A stretch of 59,924 bases of DNA from Streptosporangiaceae bacterium. GTDB lineage: Bacteria; Actinomycetota; Actinomycetes; Streptosporangiales; Streptosporangiaceae. A model generated the notes under the pieces. The model did not search any database. It was given only the letters and a program-made list of their open reading frames with translations, and was not told where the DNA came from. The stretch spans positions 1 through 59,924 of the forward strand of contig JASHOL010000323.1 in NCBI GenBank assembly GCA_030041135.1. The letters are read 5' to 3'. Within the stretch, counting starts at the first letter, position 1. Every line of letters begins with the position of its first letter. The translations under genes were made by a program, and so were the position numbers. Shown in pieces: positions 24,881-33,900 of the stretch.

Positions 24881-26410
24881 ATGAACGACGGCGGCGCCCC
24901 GGCCCCGTTTGCGGGAGCATCAGAGACGCACTCAGCGGTGGTGTACTTCGCCGGCGACCGCGCCTACAAGCTGAAGAAACCGGTGCGGCTCGACTTCCTG
25001 GACTTCAGCACGGTCGAAGCCCGTGCGGCAGCCTGCGCCAGGGAGACCGAGCTCAATCGGAGGTTCGCGCCCGACGTCTACCTCGGCGTCGCGGAGATCC
25101 GGAATCCGGCCGGAAAGGTGTGCGACCACCTGGTTGTGATGCGCCGGATGCCCGGCAGCGGGCGGCTGTCCGCGCTCATCCGGGCGGGAGAGCCGACCGC
25201 GGCAGCGGTGCGCCAGGTCGCGCGAATGCTCGCCGCCCAGCATGCGTCGGCCGAACGCAGCCAGGAAATCAGCCGGGAGGGCGGCCGCGACGCCCTGGCT
25301 CGGCGGTGGCGCGACAACATCGACCAGCTCAGCACCATCAGCGGCGATCTGATCGAGGCCGCGGAGATCGGCGAGGCAGCGAGGATGGCTGACCGGTTTC
25401 TGGCTGGGCGCGGCCCGCTGTTCGACGCGCGCATTAGGCGCGGACGCGTCGTCGACGGCCATGGAGACCTGCTGGCCGACGACATCTTCTGCCTAGACGA
25501 TGGCCCCCGGATCCTGGACTGCCTGGACTTCGACGACCACCTGCGCTGGGTCGACGGCCTAGACGACGCCGCGTTCCTTGCCATGGACTTGGAGCAACTC
25601 GGTGCGCCTCAGATCGCCGAGCAGTTCATTCGCTGGTACGGGGAGTTCTCCGGCGACGAATGCCCATCATCCCTATGCCACCACTACGTGGCCTACCGGG
25701 CGATCGTCCGGGCCAAGGTGAGCTGTGTCCGGGCCGGACAGGGCGACCCGGCCGCGGCTGGCGGAGCCCGGAAGCTCACGTCGGCTGCGGTGCGCCACCT
25801 CCGTGCGGGAGCGGTCACGCTAGTTCTGGTCGGCGGGCTTCCCGGCACTGGCAAGTCCTCGCTGGCCGACAAGATCGCCGATCGGCTCGGCTGCGTGGTG
25901 CTCAGCAGTGACCGGATCCGCAAGGAACTCGCCGGACTGGATCCGGATCAGCCAGCCGCCGCGGAATTCGGGGCCGGAATCTATGCTCAGGCGTGGACTG
26001 ACCGGACCTATGCCGAACTGCTCAACCGGGCCGCGGAGCTGCTCTCGATGGGCGAGTCGGTCCTCATCGATGCGACCTGGTCGTCCACAGCTCACCGTCA
26101 GAAAGCCGCTGCGATCGCCGCGCAAGGAGAGGCTGACCTCGTGCAACTGGAGTGCACCATCCCGCGGGAGGTCGCCGCCAGCCGCATCGCCGCCAGGACA
26201 GGCGGCGTTTCTGATGCCACCGGGGCGATCGCGGCCCGACTTGCGGCGCAGTGGATGCCGTGGCCGGAGGCCACCGTCCTCGATACCAGCCCTCCTGCCC
26301 AGCCGGCCGGCCGGGAAGCCGAGGCGGTCGAACAGGCGCTCAACGTCATCCGCCCGCACGGCCCAGAACACGTATGGCGCCCGCTCCGCCCCTACATGCT
26401 GCCGGACTGA
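24881..26410 (+). CDS. Phosphotransferase/P-loop kinase fusion (Rv2004c-like)
   Basis: The ATG at 24881 follows GAGGGGAGA and gives 509 residues. Residues 1-320 resemble an aminoglycoside-phosphotransferase-like kinase (VYFAGDRAYKLKKPVRLDFLDF at the start, catalytic-loop HGDLLADDIF, and DCLDFDDHLRW). Residues about 335-509 are a P-loop kinase (Walker A GGLPGTGKSSLADKI, then DRIRKELAG). This architecture is that of M. tuberculosis Rv2004c, a DosR-regulon member of unknown substrate. It sits between the two arms of the hydrogenase locus, converging with the small subunit gene, and has its own pair of boxes. Confidence 0.85.
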   Translation: MNDGGAPAPFAGASETHSAVVYFAGDRAYKLKKPVRLDFLDFSTVEARAAACARETELNRRFAPDVYLGVAEIRNPAGKVCDHLVVMRRMPGSGRLSALIRAGEPTAAAVRQVARMLAAQHASAERSQEISREGGRDALARRWRDNIDQLSTISGDLIEAAEIGEAARMADRFLAGRGPLFDARIRRGRVVDGHGDLLADDIFCLDDGPRILDCLDFDDHLRWVDGLDDAAFLAMDLEQLGAPQIAEQFIRWYGEFSGDECPSSLCHHYVAYRAIVRAKVSCVRAGQGDPAAAGGARKLTSAAVRHLRAGAVTLVLVGGLPGTGKSSLADKIADRLGCVVLSSDRIRKELAGLDPDQPAAAEFGAGIYAQAWTDRTYAELLNRAAELLSMGESVLIDATWSSTAHRQKAAAIAAQGEADLVQLECTIPREVAASRIAARTGGVSDATGAIAARLAAQWMPWPEATVLDTSPPAQPAGREAEAVEQALNVIRPHGPEHVWRPLRPYMLPD

Positions 26411-26433
26411 GGACTCCCCGCAGCGTTCACCAG

Positions 26434-27225
26434 TCAGGCGCTGGCCGGCGGTTCGGGCTCCGGCTGCACGTCCACGAAGCCGGGCGCGGCGGCGTTGAAG
26501 GTGGCGAACACCCTGCGCACGTCATCAGCGGCCATGTGCAGGCGCATCAACTCTGGCACTAGCGCGGATGTGTTGGGCGTGGCCATCGGGCCGAAGCAGC
26601 CATAGCAGCCGCGGTCAAACGACGGGCAGATCGCGCCGCACCCGGCTTGCGTTACCGGCCCCAGGCAGGGCGTCCCGTGGGCCACCATCACGCACGCGGT
26701 TCCGCGCAGCTTGCACTCGTGACAGACGCTGTGGCCGGATATCCTGGGCTGTCGCCCGGCCAGAAGAGCCGACAGCACGCCAAGAAGCTGGCGTTTGTCG
26801 ATTGGGCAGCCGCGCAGCTCGAAATCGACCGCGACGTGGCTGGAGACCGGGGTCGAGGTGGAAAGGGTGGCCACGTAATCGGGCCGCGCGTAGATGGCCG
26901 CGCTGAATTCCGCGACGTCAGCGAAATTCCTGAGCGCCTGGATGCCGCCCGCCGTGGCGCACGCGCCGATGGTTACCAGCGTGCTCGACTCGGCCCGGAT
27001 TCGCCTGATCCGCTCGGCGTCGGCCGCAGTGCTAACCGAACCCTCCACCAACGACACGTCGTACGGTCCGGGCAGGTCGGTGTTCGTGGCCTCGGTGAAG
27101 TGCGCGATGTCTACCTCGGCCGCGAGGGCGAGCAGCTCGTCCTGGCAGTCCAGCACGGTGAGCTGGCACCCGTCGCAGGACGCCAGTTTCCAGACGGCCA
27201 ACTTGGGCCGTATGCCGTCGGGCAT
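26434..27225 (-). CDS. hyhS: [NiFe] hydrogenase small subunit, group 3b type
   Basis: The 263-residue protein begins [19 protein letters not shown], the proximal-cluster motif, followed by EGSVST and GACATAGGI. Further cysteines in [20 protein letters not shown] and [18 protein letters not shown] can ligate three 4Fe-4S clusters, as in group 3 enzymes without a twin-arginine signal. It is therefore cytoplasmic. It is the last gene of the minus-strand hydrogenase operon; its ATG directly follows the stop of the flavin subunit gene. It should pair with the large subunit encoded on the plus strand at 22928. Confidence 0.92.
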   Translation of the reverse strand: MPDGIRPKLAVWKLASCDGCQLTVLDCQDELLALAAEVDIAHFTEATNTDLPGPYDVSLVEGSVSTAADAERIRRIRAESSTLVTIGACATAGGIQALRNFADVAEFSAAIYARPDYVATLSTSTPVSSHVAVDFELRGCPIDKRQLLGVLSALLAGRQPRISGHSVCHECKLRGTACVMVAHGTPCLGPVTQAGCGAICPSFDRGCYGCFGPMATPNTSALVPELMRLHMAADDVRRVFATFNAAAPGFVDVQPEPEPPASA

Positions 27226-28044
27226 CTAAAGCTCCCTCACCGAAAGCAGTGGCGCGGCTGTGCTGTAGCTGACGACCGGGCCATCCCGGCACAGCAGGAG
27301 CGGCCCGAGCTGGCAATGCCCGCATTCGCCTACGCCGCACTGCATGTTCCGTTCGATCGACAGCCTGATCTGGCCGGCCCTCATCCCGGCGGCCATGAGT
27401 GTCTGGGCGGTCAGCCGCATCATGACCTCAGGTCCGCATATCAGTGCTAGCGTCCGCTGTGGGTCAAGCCCAGTCGGGCCGATCAGCTGAGTGACCACGC
27501 TGACGTGTCCGCGCCAGGCGGCGTCGGCCCTGTCCACGGTGACCTCAACCGCAGCGCCGCTATCGCGCCACTGGCCGTATTCGGCCCCGAAGACCAGCTC
27601 CGCTGGTGACCGGGCTCCGATCAGCACCGTGACGCGGCGGTACCGGCCGCATTCGCGAAGTGCAGCGACCACGGCGGGTCGGAGCGGGGCCAGCCCGATC
27701 CCGCCCGCGATCACGAGCAGGTCCTGTCCGAAAGCGTCGGACTCGTGCCAGCTCGTACCGAACGGGCCGCGGACCCCGACGACCTGACCCGGTGCTGCCG
27801 CGCACAGCGCCCGGCTGACCGCGCCGACGGCCCGGATCGTGTGCGTCAGGCCAGCGACGCCGGCCGGGCCGCTGACCGACACCGGGATCTCTCCGATCCC
27901 GAACGCGTACAGCATCATGAACTGACCGGGGCTGAAATTCTCCAGTGGCATGCCCGCCGGCTCCAGGGTGAGGGTTACGGTGTCGTGCGTCTCGTCCTGG
28001 CGCCCCCTTACCCGGTACCTGGCCGGCAGCTGGGTCATCGTCAT
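27226..28044 (-). CDS. hyhG: Hydrogenase FAD/NAD(P)-binding subunit (gamma)
   Basis: The 272-residue protein is of the ferredoxin-NADP reductase type. It has an FAD site (FSPGQFMMLYAFGIGEIPVS), an NAD(P) site (VIAGGIGLAPLRP and LICGPEVMM), and a 2Fe-2S motif near the C-terminus (CGVGECGHCQLG and a later LCRDGP). This is the gamma subunit of soluble sulfhydrogenase-type complexes and links H2 oxidation or evolution to NADP(H). Its ATG overlaps the stop of the upstream cyclic-nucleotide-domain gene (ATGA). Confidence 0.9.
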   Translation of the reverse strand: MTMTQLPARYRVRGRQDETHDTVTLTLEPAGMPLENFSPGQFMMLYAFGIGEIPVSVSGPAGVAGLTHTIRAVGAVSRALCAAAPGQVVGVRGPFGTSWHESDAFGQDLLVIAGGIGLAPLRPAVVAALRECGRYRRVTVLIGARSPAELVFGAEYGQWRDSGAAVEVTVDRADAAWRGHVSVVTQLIGPTGLDPQRTLALICGPEVMMRLTAQTLMAAGMRAGQIRLSIERNMQCGVGECGHCQLGPLLLCRDGPVVSYSTAAPLLSVREL

Positions 28045-28526
28045 CGCGGCACTCCGGTGCTGGCCCTCGGCGCCGCGTACAGGTCAAGGATCCTGATCCG
28101 GGCGGCCTGGAGGCGGGCGATGGCGGTACCGAGCAGGCGGCGGGTCAGCTGGTAGCCGAGCTCATGGTCGTAGTCGCACAACGCCTCGACGGCCGCGCTC
28201 CGGAACTCCAGTGCCGTCACCGGCAGCTGGGCCACCGCTCCGAACTGCCATTGCCGGATCGGCCCGAGCCAGGACAGGCCGAGCTCATCGCCAGGTCCGA
28301 GCGTCTCCACGATAAGCTGGCCGCGCCCAGGCACCTGCAGGTCAAGCGCCACCCGCCCCGAGGTAACCAGCCAGAACTTGGCGGCAGGCTCGCCCTCGGC
28401 GAAGATTCGCCGCCCAGCCGGAATCTCGGTGGCTGTCGCCAGCGCGCCAAGCCGGTCGATGCGCTGCCGGGATAGACCGGCGGCGAACGGGTGGCCGGCC
28501 AGGGCGGCGGCGGTGGCCCCGGTCAT
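28041..28526 (-). CDS. Cyclic-nucleotide-binding domain protein in the hydrogenase operon
   Basis: The ATG at 28526 gives 161 residues. One cNMP-binding (Crp-type) domain spans about residues 14-130: a [19 protein letters not shown] start, the turn [19 protein letters not shown], and the phosphate-binding-cassette position [10 protein letters not shown]. There is no DNA-binding HTH, so it is probably not a transcription factor. Similar genes accompany group 3b hydrogenases in actinobacteria. It may regulate the enzyme or couple it to a nucleotide signal (inference). It overlaps both neighbours by four bases. Confidence 0.85.
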   Translation of the reverse strand: MTGATAAALAGHPFAAGLSRQRIDRLGALATATEIPAGRRIFAEGEPAAKFWLVTSGRVALDLQVPGRGQLIVETLGPGDELGLSWLGPIRQWQFGAVAQLPVTALEFRSAAVEALCDYDHELGYQLTRRLLGTAIARLQAARIRILDLYAAPRASTGVPR

Positions 28527-29677
28527 GTCCCCGCCTGTGGTTCGCCGAGTTCTGCCCGTAGCGCCGCCACTTCTTCGGTGATGTCGATTCCGACCGGGCA
28601 CCAGACGATGCAGCGGCCGCATCCGACGCAGCCGGAGGAGCCGAACTGGTCGTGCCAGGTGCCCAGCTTGTGGGTGAGCCACTGGCGGTAACGGCTCTCG
28701 CCCGAGTACCGGACCGGGCCGGAATGTACATAGGAGAAATCAAGGTCGAAGCACGACGACCAGCTTTGCCAGCGCTCCGCGTGGTCGCCGCTGAGGTCGG
28801 TGACGTCCTCGACGGTCGTGCAGAAGCACGTAGGGCAGGCCATGGTGCAGTTCCCGCAGGTCAGGCACCGCGAAGCCACGTCTTCCCAGCGGGCGGCGCC
28901 GTGGCTGCGGGCCAGCAGATCGCGCAGGCCGTCGGCTTGGACGGTCCGGCCCATCTTCCCGGCCGCCTCGCTCACGCTGGCTCGCGCCCGCCGCACCACG
29001 CTCGGGTCCGCCGGCTCCGGCTCCAGTTCGGCGAGCAACGCGTCTCCGGCCGGCGAGCCTACTTCGACGACGAAATTGTGGTCGTCAGGGCCGGCCAGCT
29101 CGGTCAGCAGCAAGTCGTAACCTGGGCCGGCTTGCGGCCCCGTCCCCATGGACGCGCAGAAGCAGGTTTCTCCTGGCTCGGTGCAGTTCACGGCGACCAC
29201 GAAGACCGCTGACCGGCGCCTGGCATAAGCCGAGTCCGGGTGGGCATCGGCGCCGAGCACCTCGTCCTGGATCTGGATGGCCCGCAAATCACACGGGCGT
29301 ACGCCGATGAAGGCGAGCTTGGCGTCGGTGTCCGGTGGAGCCGTGGCCGAATAGCCGCCGTCTGCGGTCCGCCGGGCCGACCAGAGCTGCTGACGCGGCG
29401 GATGCAGGAACTGCTTCCACGAGCCCGGCCCGGCCGAGTGGCCGAAGGCGGCCGCATCGTCACGGCGACGGAGCCGGTAGCCGCCAGGAGCCAGCGTTAC
29501 TCCCCAGCCGAACGGCAGTTCGCCGGCGGAGGAGAGCTCACGCAGGACGATGGCGCCGTTCACGACCTGCGGACCGATGACCTGGTAGCCAGCTGCCCGC
29601 AGCGACTCATGCAGCCGGGCCAGGCCGCTGGCCGGCAGCTGCCACTCCGGTCCCTTTGACTCACTATCCGTGCTCAC
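28523..29677 (-). CDS. hyhB: Hydrogenase FeS (beta) subunit
   Basis: The 384-residue protein is the HyhB/sulfhydrogenase beta type. The centre has [17 protein letters not shown] and [18 protein letters not shown]. The C-terminal part has two 4Fe-4S motifs: [16 protein letters not shown] and [16 protein letters not shown]. It carries electrons between the flavin subunit and the catalytic heterodimer. It is the first gene of the minus-strand operon (beta, cNMP-domain, gamma, small subunit), all with ATGA-type overlaps or immediate adjacency. A DosR-like box lies 148 bases upstream. Confidence 0.9.
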   Translation of the reverse strand: MSTDSESKGPEWQLPASGLARLHESLRAAGYQVIGPQVVNGAIVLRELSSAGELPFGWGVTLAPGGYRLRRRDDAAAFGHSAGPGSWKQFLHPPRQQLWSARRTADGGYSATAPPDTDAKLAFIGVRPCDLRAIQIQDEVLGADAHPDSAYARRRSAVFVVAVNCTEPGETCFCASMGTGPQAGPGYDLLLTELAGPDDHNFVVEVGSPAGDALLAELEPEPADPSVVRRARASVSEAAGKMGRTVQADGLRDLLARSHGAARWEDVASRCLTCGNCTMACPTCFCTTVEDVTDLSGDHAERWQSWSSCFDLDFSYVHSGPVRYSGESRYRQWLTHKLGTWHDQFGSSGCVGCGRCIVWCPVGIDITEEVAALRAELGEPQAGT

Positions 29678-29824
29678 GTGATCCCCTAGGGTTTCACTCG
29701 GTGATCACTTCATTCTTGGCTCAGGCTGCCGAAGCGACCAGGGTCTAATGGCCTGTCGACGGAACCCGCCCACGTGCCAGGACACGAAGGGGCCATGAGC
29801 CGACTTCGTTCCCCAACAGCGCAT

Positions 29825-29838
29825 GTGACGAAGGTCCC
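29825..29838. promoter_or_regulatory. DosR-like box (GTGACGAAGGTCCC)
   Basis: Reverse reading GGGACCTTCGTCAC. It lies 148 bases upstream of the hydrogenase beta-subunit start. Confidence 0.6.
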
Positions 29839-30044
29839 GCATCATCCGGTCCTACGGCCCTGTGATGCCCGCGAACGTGGGTGTCTGATCACAGTTACGG
29901 GAGGGACCAGCCGAGCCCTTGCCGCGGAGATACTGGCCGACAAGCCAGCACACCGCGAAATCCGGATCCGCGAGAAGCGGGTGGGTCCCTCCCGCTCAGC
30001 ATGCGCGCGCCCTGGCGGGAGGCGGCCATGAGTCCGTCGGCCCA

Positions 30045-30058
30045 GGGCCCTTCGTCCC
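30045..30058. promoter_or_regulatory. DosR-like box (GGGCCCTTCGTCCC)
   Basis: Lies 62 bases upstream of the CBS-BON start at 30120. Confidence 0.6.
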
Positions 30059-30119
30059 TGGCCTGCGCCGCTGCTGCCTGCGAGGCTCTGAATGGGCGTC
30101 GAACTAGGAGTTGAGCGCC

Positions 30120-30758
30120 ATGGCGACGCGGGTAGAGGACGTGATGACGCGCAACGTCGTTTCGCTGCGCAAGAACGCGCATTACAAGGAGATCGTGCAG
30201 GTCATGCGGAACCGCAGCTTCAGCGCGTTCCCGGTACTCGATGACCATGACCGGGTCATCGGCATAGTGTCCGAGGACGATCTTCTGGTCAAGGAGGCGT
30301 ATCCAGCTCCCAGGCGGGCGGGTGTCCTCTCGCGGCACGGCGATAGGGCGAAGGCCGGAGGGCTCTGCGCCGCAGAGTTGATGCACCGGCCGGCGATCAC
30401 GATCAGTCCTGATGCGACGGTGGCGGAGGCAGCCCGGCTCATGCACACGCGTCATGTCAAGCGACTGCCGGTCGTCGATGGCCCGACGCGGCGGCTGATC
30501 GGGATTGTCAGCCGGGCGGACCTTCTCGGTGTGTACGACCGCCCGGACGAGGACATCACGAAAGACGTACTGGAACAGGTCATCGAGGCCGAATTCGTCC
30601 TCGATCGCCTGGCATTCGAGGTGACGGTATCGGACGGCGTCGTAACGGTGTCCGGGCCGGTGCACAGTGAGCCAGTGGCTCTGAGCCTGCTGGCTGCGGT
30701 CCGTGAGGTCGACGGTGTCGTGGCCGTCCGGGACCGGCTTAGCTATCCGCGACGGTAG
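30120..30758 (+). CDS. CBS-pair and BON domain protein (first copy)
   Basis: The ATG at 30120, with AGGAG nine bases before it, gives 212 residues. Two CBS repeats are at about residues 5-60 (VEDVMTRNVVSLRKNAHYKEIV; DRVIGIVSEDDLL) and 80-140 (AAELMHRPAITISPDATVAEAA; RLIGIVSRADLLGVYD). A BON domain follows at about 145-210. CBS pairs bind adenosine nucleotides. Hrp1 in mycobacteria is a DosR-regulated CBS protein; the added BON domain is common in actinobacteria. Operon with the PPOX gene and alcohol dehydrogenase downstream. Confidence 0.9.
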   Translation: MATRVEDVMTRNVVSLRKNAHYKEIVQVMRNRSFSAFPVLDDHDRVIGIVSEDDLLVKEAYPAPRRAGVLSRHGDRAKAGGLCAAELMHRPAITISPDATVAEAARLMHTRHVKRLPVVDGPTRRLIGIVSRADLLGVYDRPDEDITKDVLEQVIEAEFVLDRLAFEVTVSDGVVTVSGPVHSEPVALSLLAAVREVDGVVAVRDRLSYPRR

Positions 30759-30774
30759 ACGGGAGAGTGCGCAA

Positions 30775-31224
30775 ATGCCTGACGCAGTGCTGGAAACGAT
30801 GGAGGAAGCCGAGTGCCTGCGGCTGATCGCCCCTGGCGGCATCGGCCGGCTTGTCTTCGCGGGACGGTGGGACCTGACCGTGCTGCCGGTGAACTACAAG
30901 GTGCATGACGGTGCCATCTTGTTCAGGACTGCGCAGGACAGCGCGACGGACGAAGACCTCAGGACGGGGATCGCTCACGCCGAATACCGTGTCGCGTTCG
31001 AGGTCGACGACTTTGACACCGAGGCTCGCGAAGGATGGAGTGTGCTCATTCAGGGTCCTGCGCACCATCTGGACACTGACGAAGAGCGCCGCCACGCGGT
31101 GGAGGCAGGCGTCGAGCCGTGGCCCGGCGGGCTCCGTGAGCATTTCATCGAGATCCGGCCGGACCGGATCACGGGCCGCAGGATCAGGCACAATTCGGCC
31201 GTGCAGTCCGGCCAGGCCCGGTGA
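30775..31224 (+). CDS. Pyridoxamine 5'-phosphate oxidase-like flavin-binding protein
   Basis: The ATG at 30775 follows GGGAGAG and gives 149 residues. The start EAECLRLIAPGGIGRLVFAGRW and the middle VLPVNYKVHDGAILFRTA fit the split-barrel PPOX fold that binds FMN or F420; AEYRVAFEVDDFD and GWSVLIQGPAHHL complete the pattern. Rv2003c- and Rv3129-type DosR targets include similar proteins. It is 16 bases from the CBS-BON gene and 22 bases before the alcohol dehydrogenase, so they form an operon. The true cofactor is not evident. Confidence 0.85.
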   Translation: MPDAVLETMEEAECLRLIAPGGIGRLVFAGRWDLTVLPVNYKVHDGAILFRTAQDSATDEDLRTGIAHAEYRVAFEVDDFDTEAREGWSVLIQGPAHHLDTDEERRHAVEAGVEPWPGGLREHFIEIRPDRITGRRIRHNSAVQSGQAR

Positions 31225-31246
31225 CGGCGGAGGGGAGCGAGGACAG

Positions 31247-32287
31247 GTGAAAGCGATCATCTACCGCGGACCGGGCACCCCGTCATGGGATGATGCGCCC
31301 GATCCAGAGATCACCGACGAAGCCGATGCCATCGTGCGGGTCGACGCCACCACCATCTGCGGGACGGATCTGCACATTCTCGCCGGAGACGTGCCCTCGG
31401 TGCATCCCGGCCGGGTTATCGGCCATGAGGCTGTCGGGACCGTCGAGCAGGTCGGGAGCAGCGTTCGCACGGTCGGCGAAGGCGACCGGGTGCTGGTCTC
31501 CTGCATCTCGTCGTGCGGCATGTGCGCGTCCTGCCGCGAGGGCCACTTCGGGCAGTGCCGTGGCGGGGGCGGCTGGGTCCTCGGCCATACCTATAACGGG
31601 ACTCAGGCCGAGTTCGTCCGGGTTCCGTTCGCCGACACTTCTACCTATCAGCTGCCGGCCGCCATTGCGGACGAGGAAGCGCTGATGCTCGCTGACGTCG
31701 TCCCGACTGGCTACGAGGTCGGGGTGCTCAAGTCGCGCGTCCAGCCGGGCGAGGTCGTTGCCGTCATCGGGTCGGGGCCAGTCGGATTGGCCGCGATCAT
31801 GGGCGCGCGGCTATTCAGCCCGAGTCACATCGTCGCTATTGACCCGGCCGAGCGGCGGCTGGAGGCGGCCAAGCACTTCGGCGCGGACGTGACGGTGAAC
31901 GACTCGGTAGCCAGCCCGCTCGAGGTCGTCCGGTCGCTGACCGATGGCCGTGGCGCCGATGTCGTCATCGAGGCCGTCGGCCTGCCGGAGACGTTCGAGC
32001 TGGCTGTCAGGCTCACGCGGCCCGGCGCCAGGCTGGCTAACGTCGGGGTCCACGGCAAGCCTGCCGCGTTCCATCTCGAGGATCAGTGGACGCGCGACCT
32101 CACCGTGACGACCGGGCTGGTCGATACTTACTCGACTCCGCTGCTGATGCGCCTGCTGGCGAGCCGCCAGATCGACACCAGGAAGTTCGTGACGCACCGG
32201 TTCGGGCTTGACGAGTTTTCCGAGGCGTATGACGTATTTGCCCGGGCCGGCGACACCGGCGCCCTGAAGGTCGTGCTCAGCCGCTGA
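31247..32287 (+). CDS. Zinc-dependent medium-chain alcohol dehydrogenase (first copy)
   Basis: The GTG at 31247 gives 346 residues. Catalytic zinc ligands are visible in TICGTDLH and GHEAVG. Structural zinc cysteines are in SSCGMCASCREGHFGQC. The Rossmann motif is VIGSGPVGLAAIMGA. It probably interconverts an alcohol and an aldehyde with NAD(P). As the third gene of the CBS-BON operon, it may dispose of reducing equivalents during hypoxia. The stop codon lies inside a run of 20-base tandem repeats shared with the converging gene. Confidence 0.9.
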   Translation: MKAIIYRGPGTPSWDDAPDPEITDEADAIVRVDATTICGTDLHILAGDVPSVHPGRVIGHEAVGTVEQVGSSVRTVGEGDRVLVSCISSCGMCASCREGHFGQCRGGGGWVLGHTYNGTQAEFVRVPFADTSTYQLPAAIADEEALMLADVVPTGYEVGVLKSRVQPGEVVAVIGSGPVGLAAIMGARLFSPSHIVAIDPAERRLEAAKHFGADVTVNDSVASPLEVVRSLTDGRGADVVIEAVGLPETFELAVRLTRPGARLANVGVHGKPAAFHLEDQWTRDLTVTTGLVDTYSTPLLMRLLASRQIDTRKFVTHRFGLDEFSEAYDVFARAGDTGALKVVLSR

Positions 32288-32394
32288 CGACGTTGCTCAG
32301 CCGCTGACGACGTTGCTCAGGCGGCGACGACGTTGCTCAGGCGGCGACGGCGGCGCTCAGCCGGCGAGGGCGGCGCTCAGCCGGCGAGCACGGC
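32281..32394. repeat. 20-base tandem repeat across two stop codons
   Basis: Five full copies of a 20-base unit (type CCGCTGACGACGTTGCTCAG) run from 32281 to 32380, with a partial copy to about 32394 and a partial copy before 32281. The first copy includes the dehydrogenase stop and the fifth the stop of the converging acyltransferase. The first two copies are identical; later ones diverge in steps. Confidence 0.85.
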
Positions 32395-33762
32395 GTCATG
32401 GTCCAGGCCGGCCAGGCGGCTGAGGGTGGCAATCTCGTGATCGAAGCCGCTGGTCAGCTCCTCGGGTTCGGCGAGGGCATCGTTGTCCGCGGTGACGCCG
32501 AAGTAGAGCGTGCCGGCATAGGAGTACATAGCCGTAGAGATGCGTACGTTGCCACCGATCGGAGCGTACGGGTAGATCGCCAGGAGCGGGCGGCCGAGTG
32601 CGGACAGCGCGGTGGCAGGTCCTGGAACGTTCGTAGTGACGGTCTGCACGAGCGGCTGGGGCAGCTGGAACGCGGCACGCAGCCCAAGCGCCAGCAACGG
32701 CGGCGCGGTCGCGCCGAGCAGCGCGCTCAACAGCTCGGGCCCGGCCGCCTGGTGGGTGCGCTTTAGATCCTCGGTCTGCGCGCGGATCAGTTCAAGCCGC
32801 CTGAGCGGCTCGGGCTCGGCCACCGGCAGATTGACGAGCACGGCGGACAGGCGGTTGGTGACTGCTCCGGATTCCGTGGCCGTCCGGAGGGACACCGGCA
32901 CGAGGGACCTGACCACTTGTTCTCCGGCCAGCTCGCGCGGCGGAATGACCCGGCGCAGGCTGCCGGCGACGGCCGCGAGCAGGACATCGTTGACGGTGCC
33001 ACCGAGCGTGCCCCGGATCTGCCGGAGATCATCGAGGCTGGTACTGGTCCATGCCCACCTGCGGCTTCGCCCCGCCGGGCCGTTCAGCGAGCCGACGCTG
33101 GCGGCGGCCAGGCGCCGCGCGCCGCGGGCCAGGCCCTGTCCGTAGGTCGCGACGTCCTGAAGGCCTGGGAGCTGGGTGAGGACACTGCCGGCCACCGCAG
33201 CCAGCTCGCGGACCGACCGCGCGATGGCTTCCGTGAAACGGCCGGTTGGCCTGGCGAACTCCTCAGCGGAGCCGGGCTCCTGGCCGAAAAGCGAACCGGG
33301 TTCCTCGCCGAAAAGCATGGCCATGAGGTCGGAGCCGCCGATGCCGTCGACTACGCAATGGTGCACCTTCGACAGCACTGCCCACCGTCCGCCAGCCAGC
33401 CCGCCAAGGAGCCAGGCTTCCCAGAGCGGCCTGCCGGGATCGAGCGGTTCGGCAAAGATACGCGCGGCCAGGTCGCGAAGCTGCGCGTCGTCGCCAGGCC
33501 GCGGAACCCTGACGTGCCGGATGTGATGGCAGATGTCGAAGTCCGGGTCGTCGAACCAGGCCGGGCGCAGTAGCTGGAGCGGAGCAGTCCGCACCACCTG
33601 CTGGTATCGCGGCATCTGCGCAAGTCTGCTCGCGTAAAGCGCGGCCAGCTCGGAAAGCCGGGGCGCTGGTCCGTCGAAGATGGCGACCGATCCCAGGTGC
33701 ATCGGCACGTTCCGGTGATCCACGAGGTAGAAGCCCGCGTCCAGGGCGCTCATCCGCTCCAT
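32377..33762 (-). CDS. Wax ester synthase/diacylglycerol acyltransferase
   Basis: The 461-residue protein has the catalytic HHxxxDG motif (SKVHHCVVDGIGGSD, about residues 133-147), the N-terminal MSALDAGFYLVDHR start and the late NVPGPATAL motif of the WS/DGAT family. It transfers acyl groups from acyl-CoA to diacylglycerol or fatty alcohols, storing lipid. M. tuberculosis Tgs1 is DosR-controlled and makes triacylglycerol in dormancy. The ATG at 33762 has GGAGG eight bases before it. A DosR-like box lies upstream. Confidence 0.93.
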   Translation of the reverse strand: MERMSALDAGFYLVDHRNVPMHLGSVAIFDGPAPRLSELAALYASRLAQMPRYQQVVRTAPLQLLRPAWFDDPDFDICHHIRHVRVPRPGDDAQLRDLAARIFAEPLDPGRPLWEAWLLGGLAGGRWAVLSKVHHCVVDGIGGSDLMAMLFGEEPGSLFGQEPGSAEEFARPTGRFTEAIARSVRELAAVAGSVLTQLPGLQDVATYGQGLARGARRLAAASVGSLNGPAGRSRRWAWTSTSLDDLRQIRGTLGGTVNDVLLAAVAGSLRRVIPPRELAGEQVVRSLVPVSLRTATESGAVTNRLSAVLVNLPVAEPEPLRRLELIRAQTEDLKRTHQAAGPELLSALLGATAPPLLALGLRAAFQLPQPLVQTVTTNVPGPATALSALGRPLLAIYPYAPIGGNVRISTAMYSYAGTLYFGVTADNDALAEPEELTSGFDHEIATLSRLAGLDHDAVLAG

Positions 33763-33848
33763 TGCCCTTGCCTCCAGTCCCGCATAAGTTCAGTCAAGCG
33801 TGCGCTCAAGCTGATCCCGGCGGCAGCGGCTTTCTGGCCCTGAACGGC

Positions 33849-33862
33849 AGGACCTTGGGCCC
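33849..33862. promoter_or_regulatory. DosR-like box (AGGACCTTGGGCCC)
   Basis: Lies 87 bases upstream of the acyltransferase start and beyond the stop of the acuC-like gene. Confidence 0.65.
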
Positions 33863-33900
33863 GCATCGCAAACGAGCGCGAGCTTGTGCAAGCCCGACGG

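Larger units (their letters stand above)
29678..30119. other. Divergent regulatory gap of 442 bases
   Basis: No convincing gene. It separates the minus-strand hydrogenase operon from the plus-strand CBS-BON operon. It holds the boxes at 29825 and 30045 and a weaker GGGTCTAATGGCCT at 29741. Confidence 0.6.

Noticed and set aside
29741-29754. GGGTCTAATGGCCT as a second box for the hydrogenase operon
   Set aside because: Both halves have mismatches at key positions; the site at 29825 is better.
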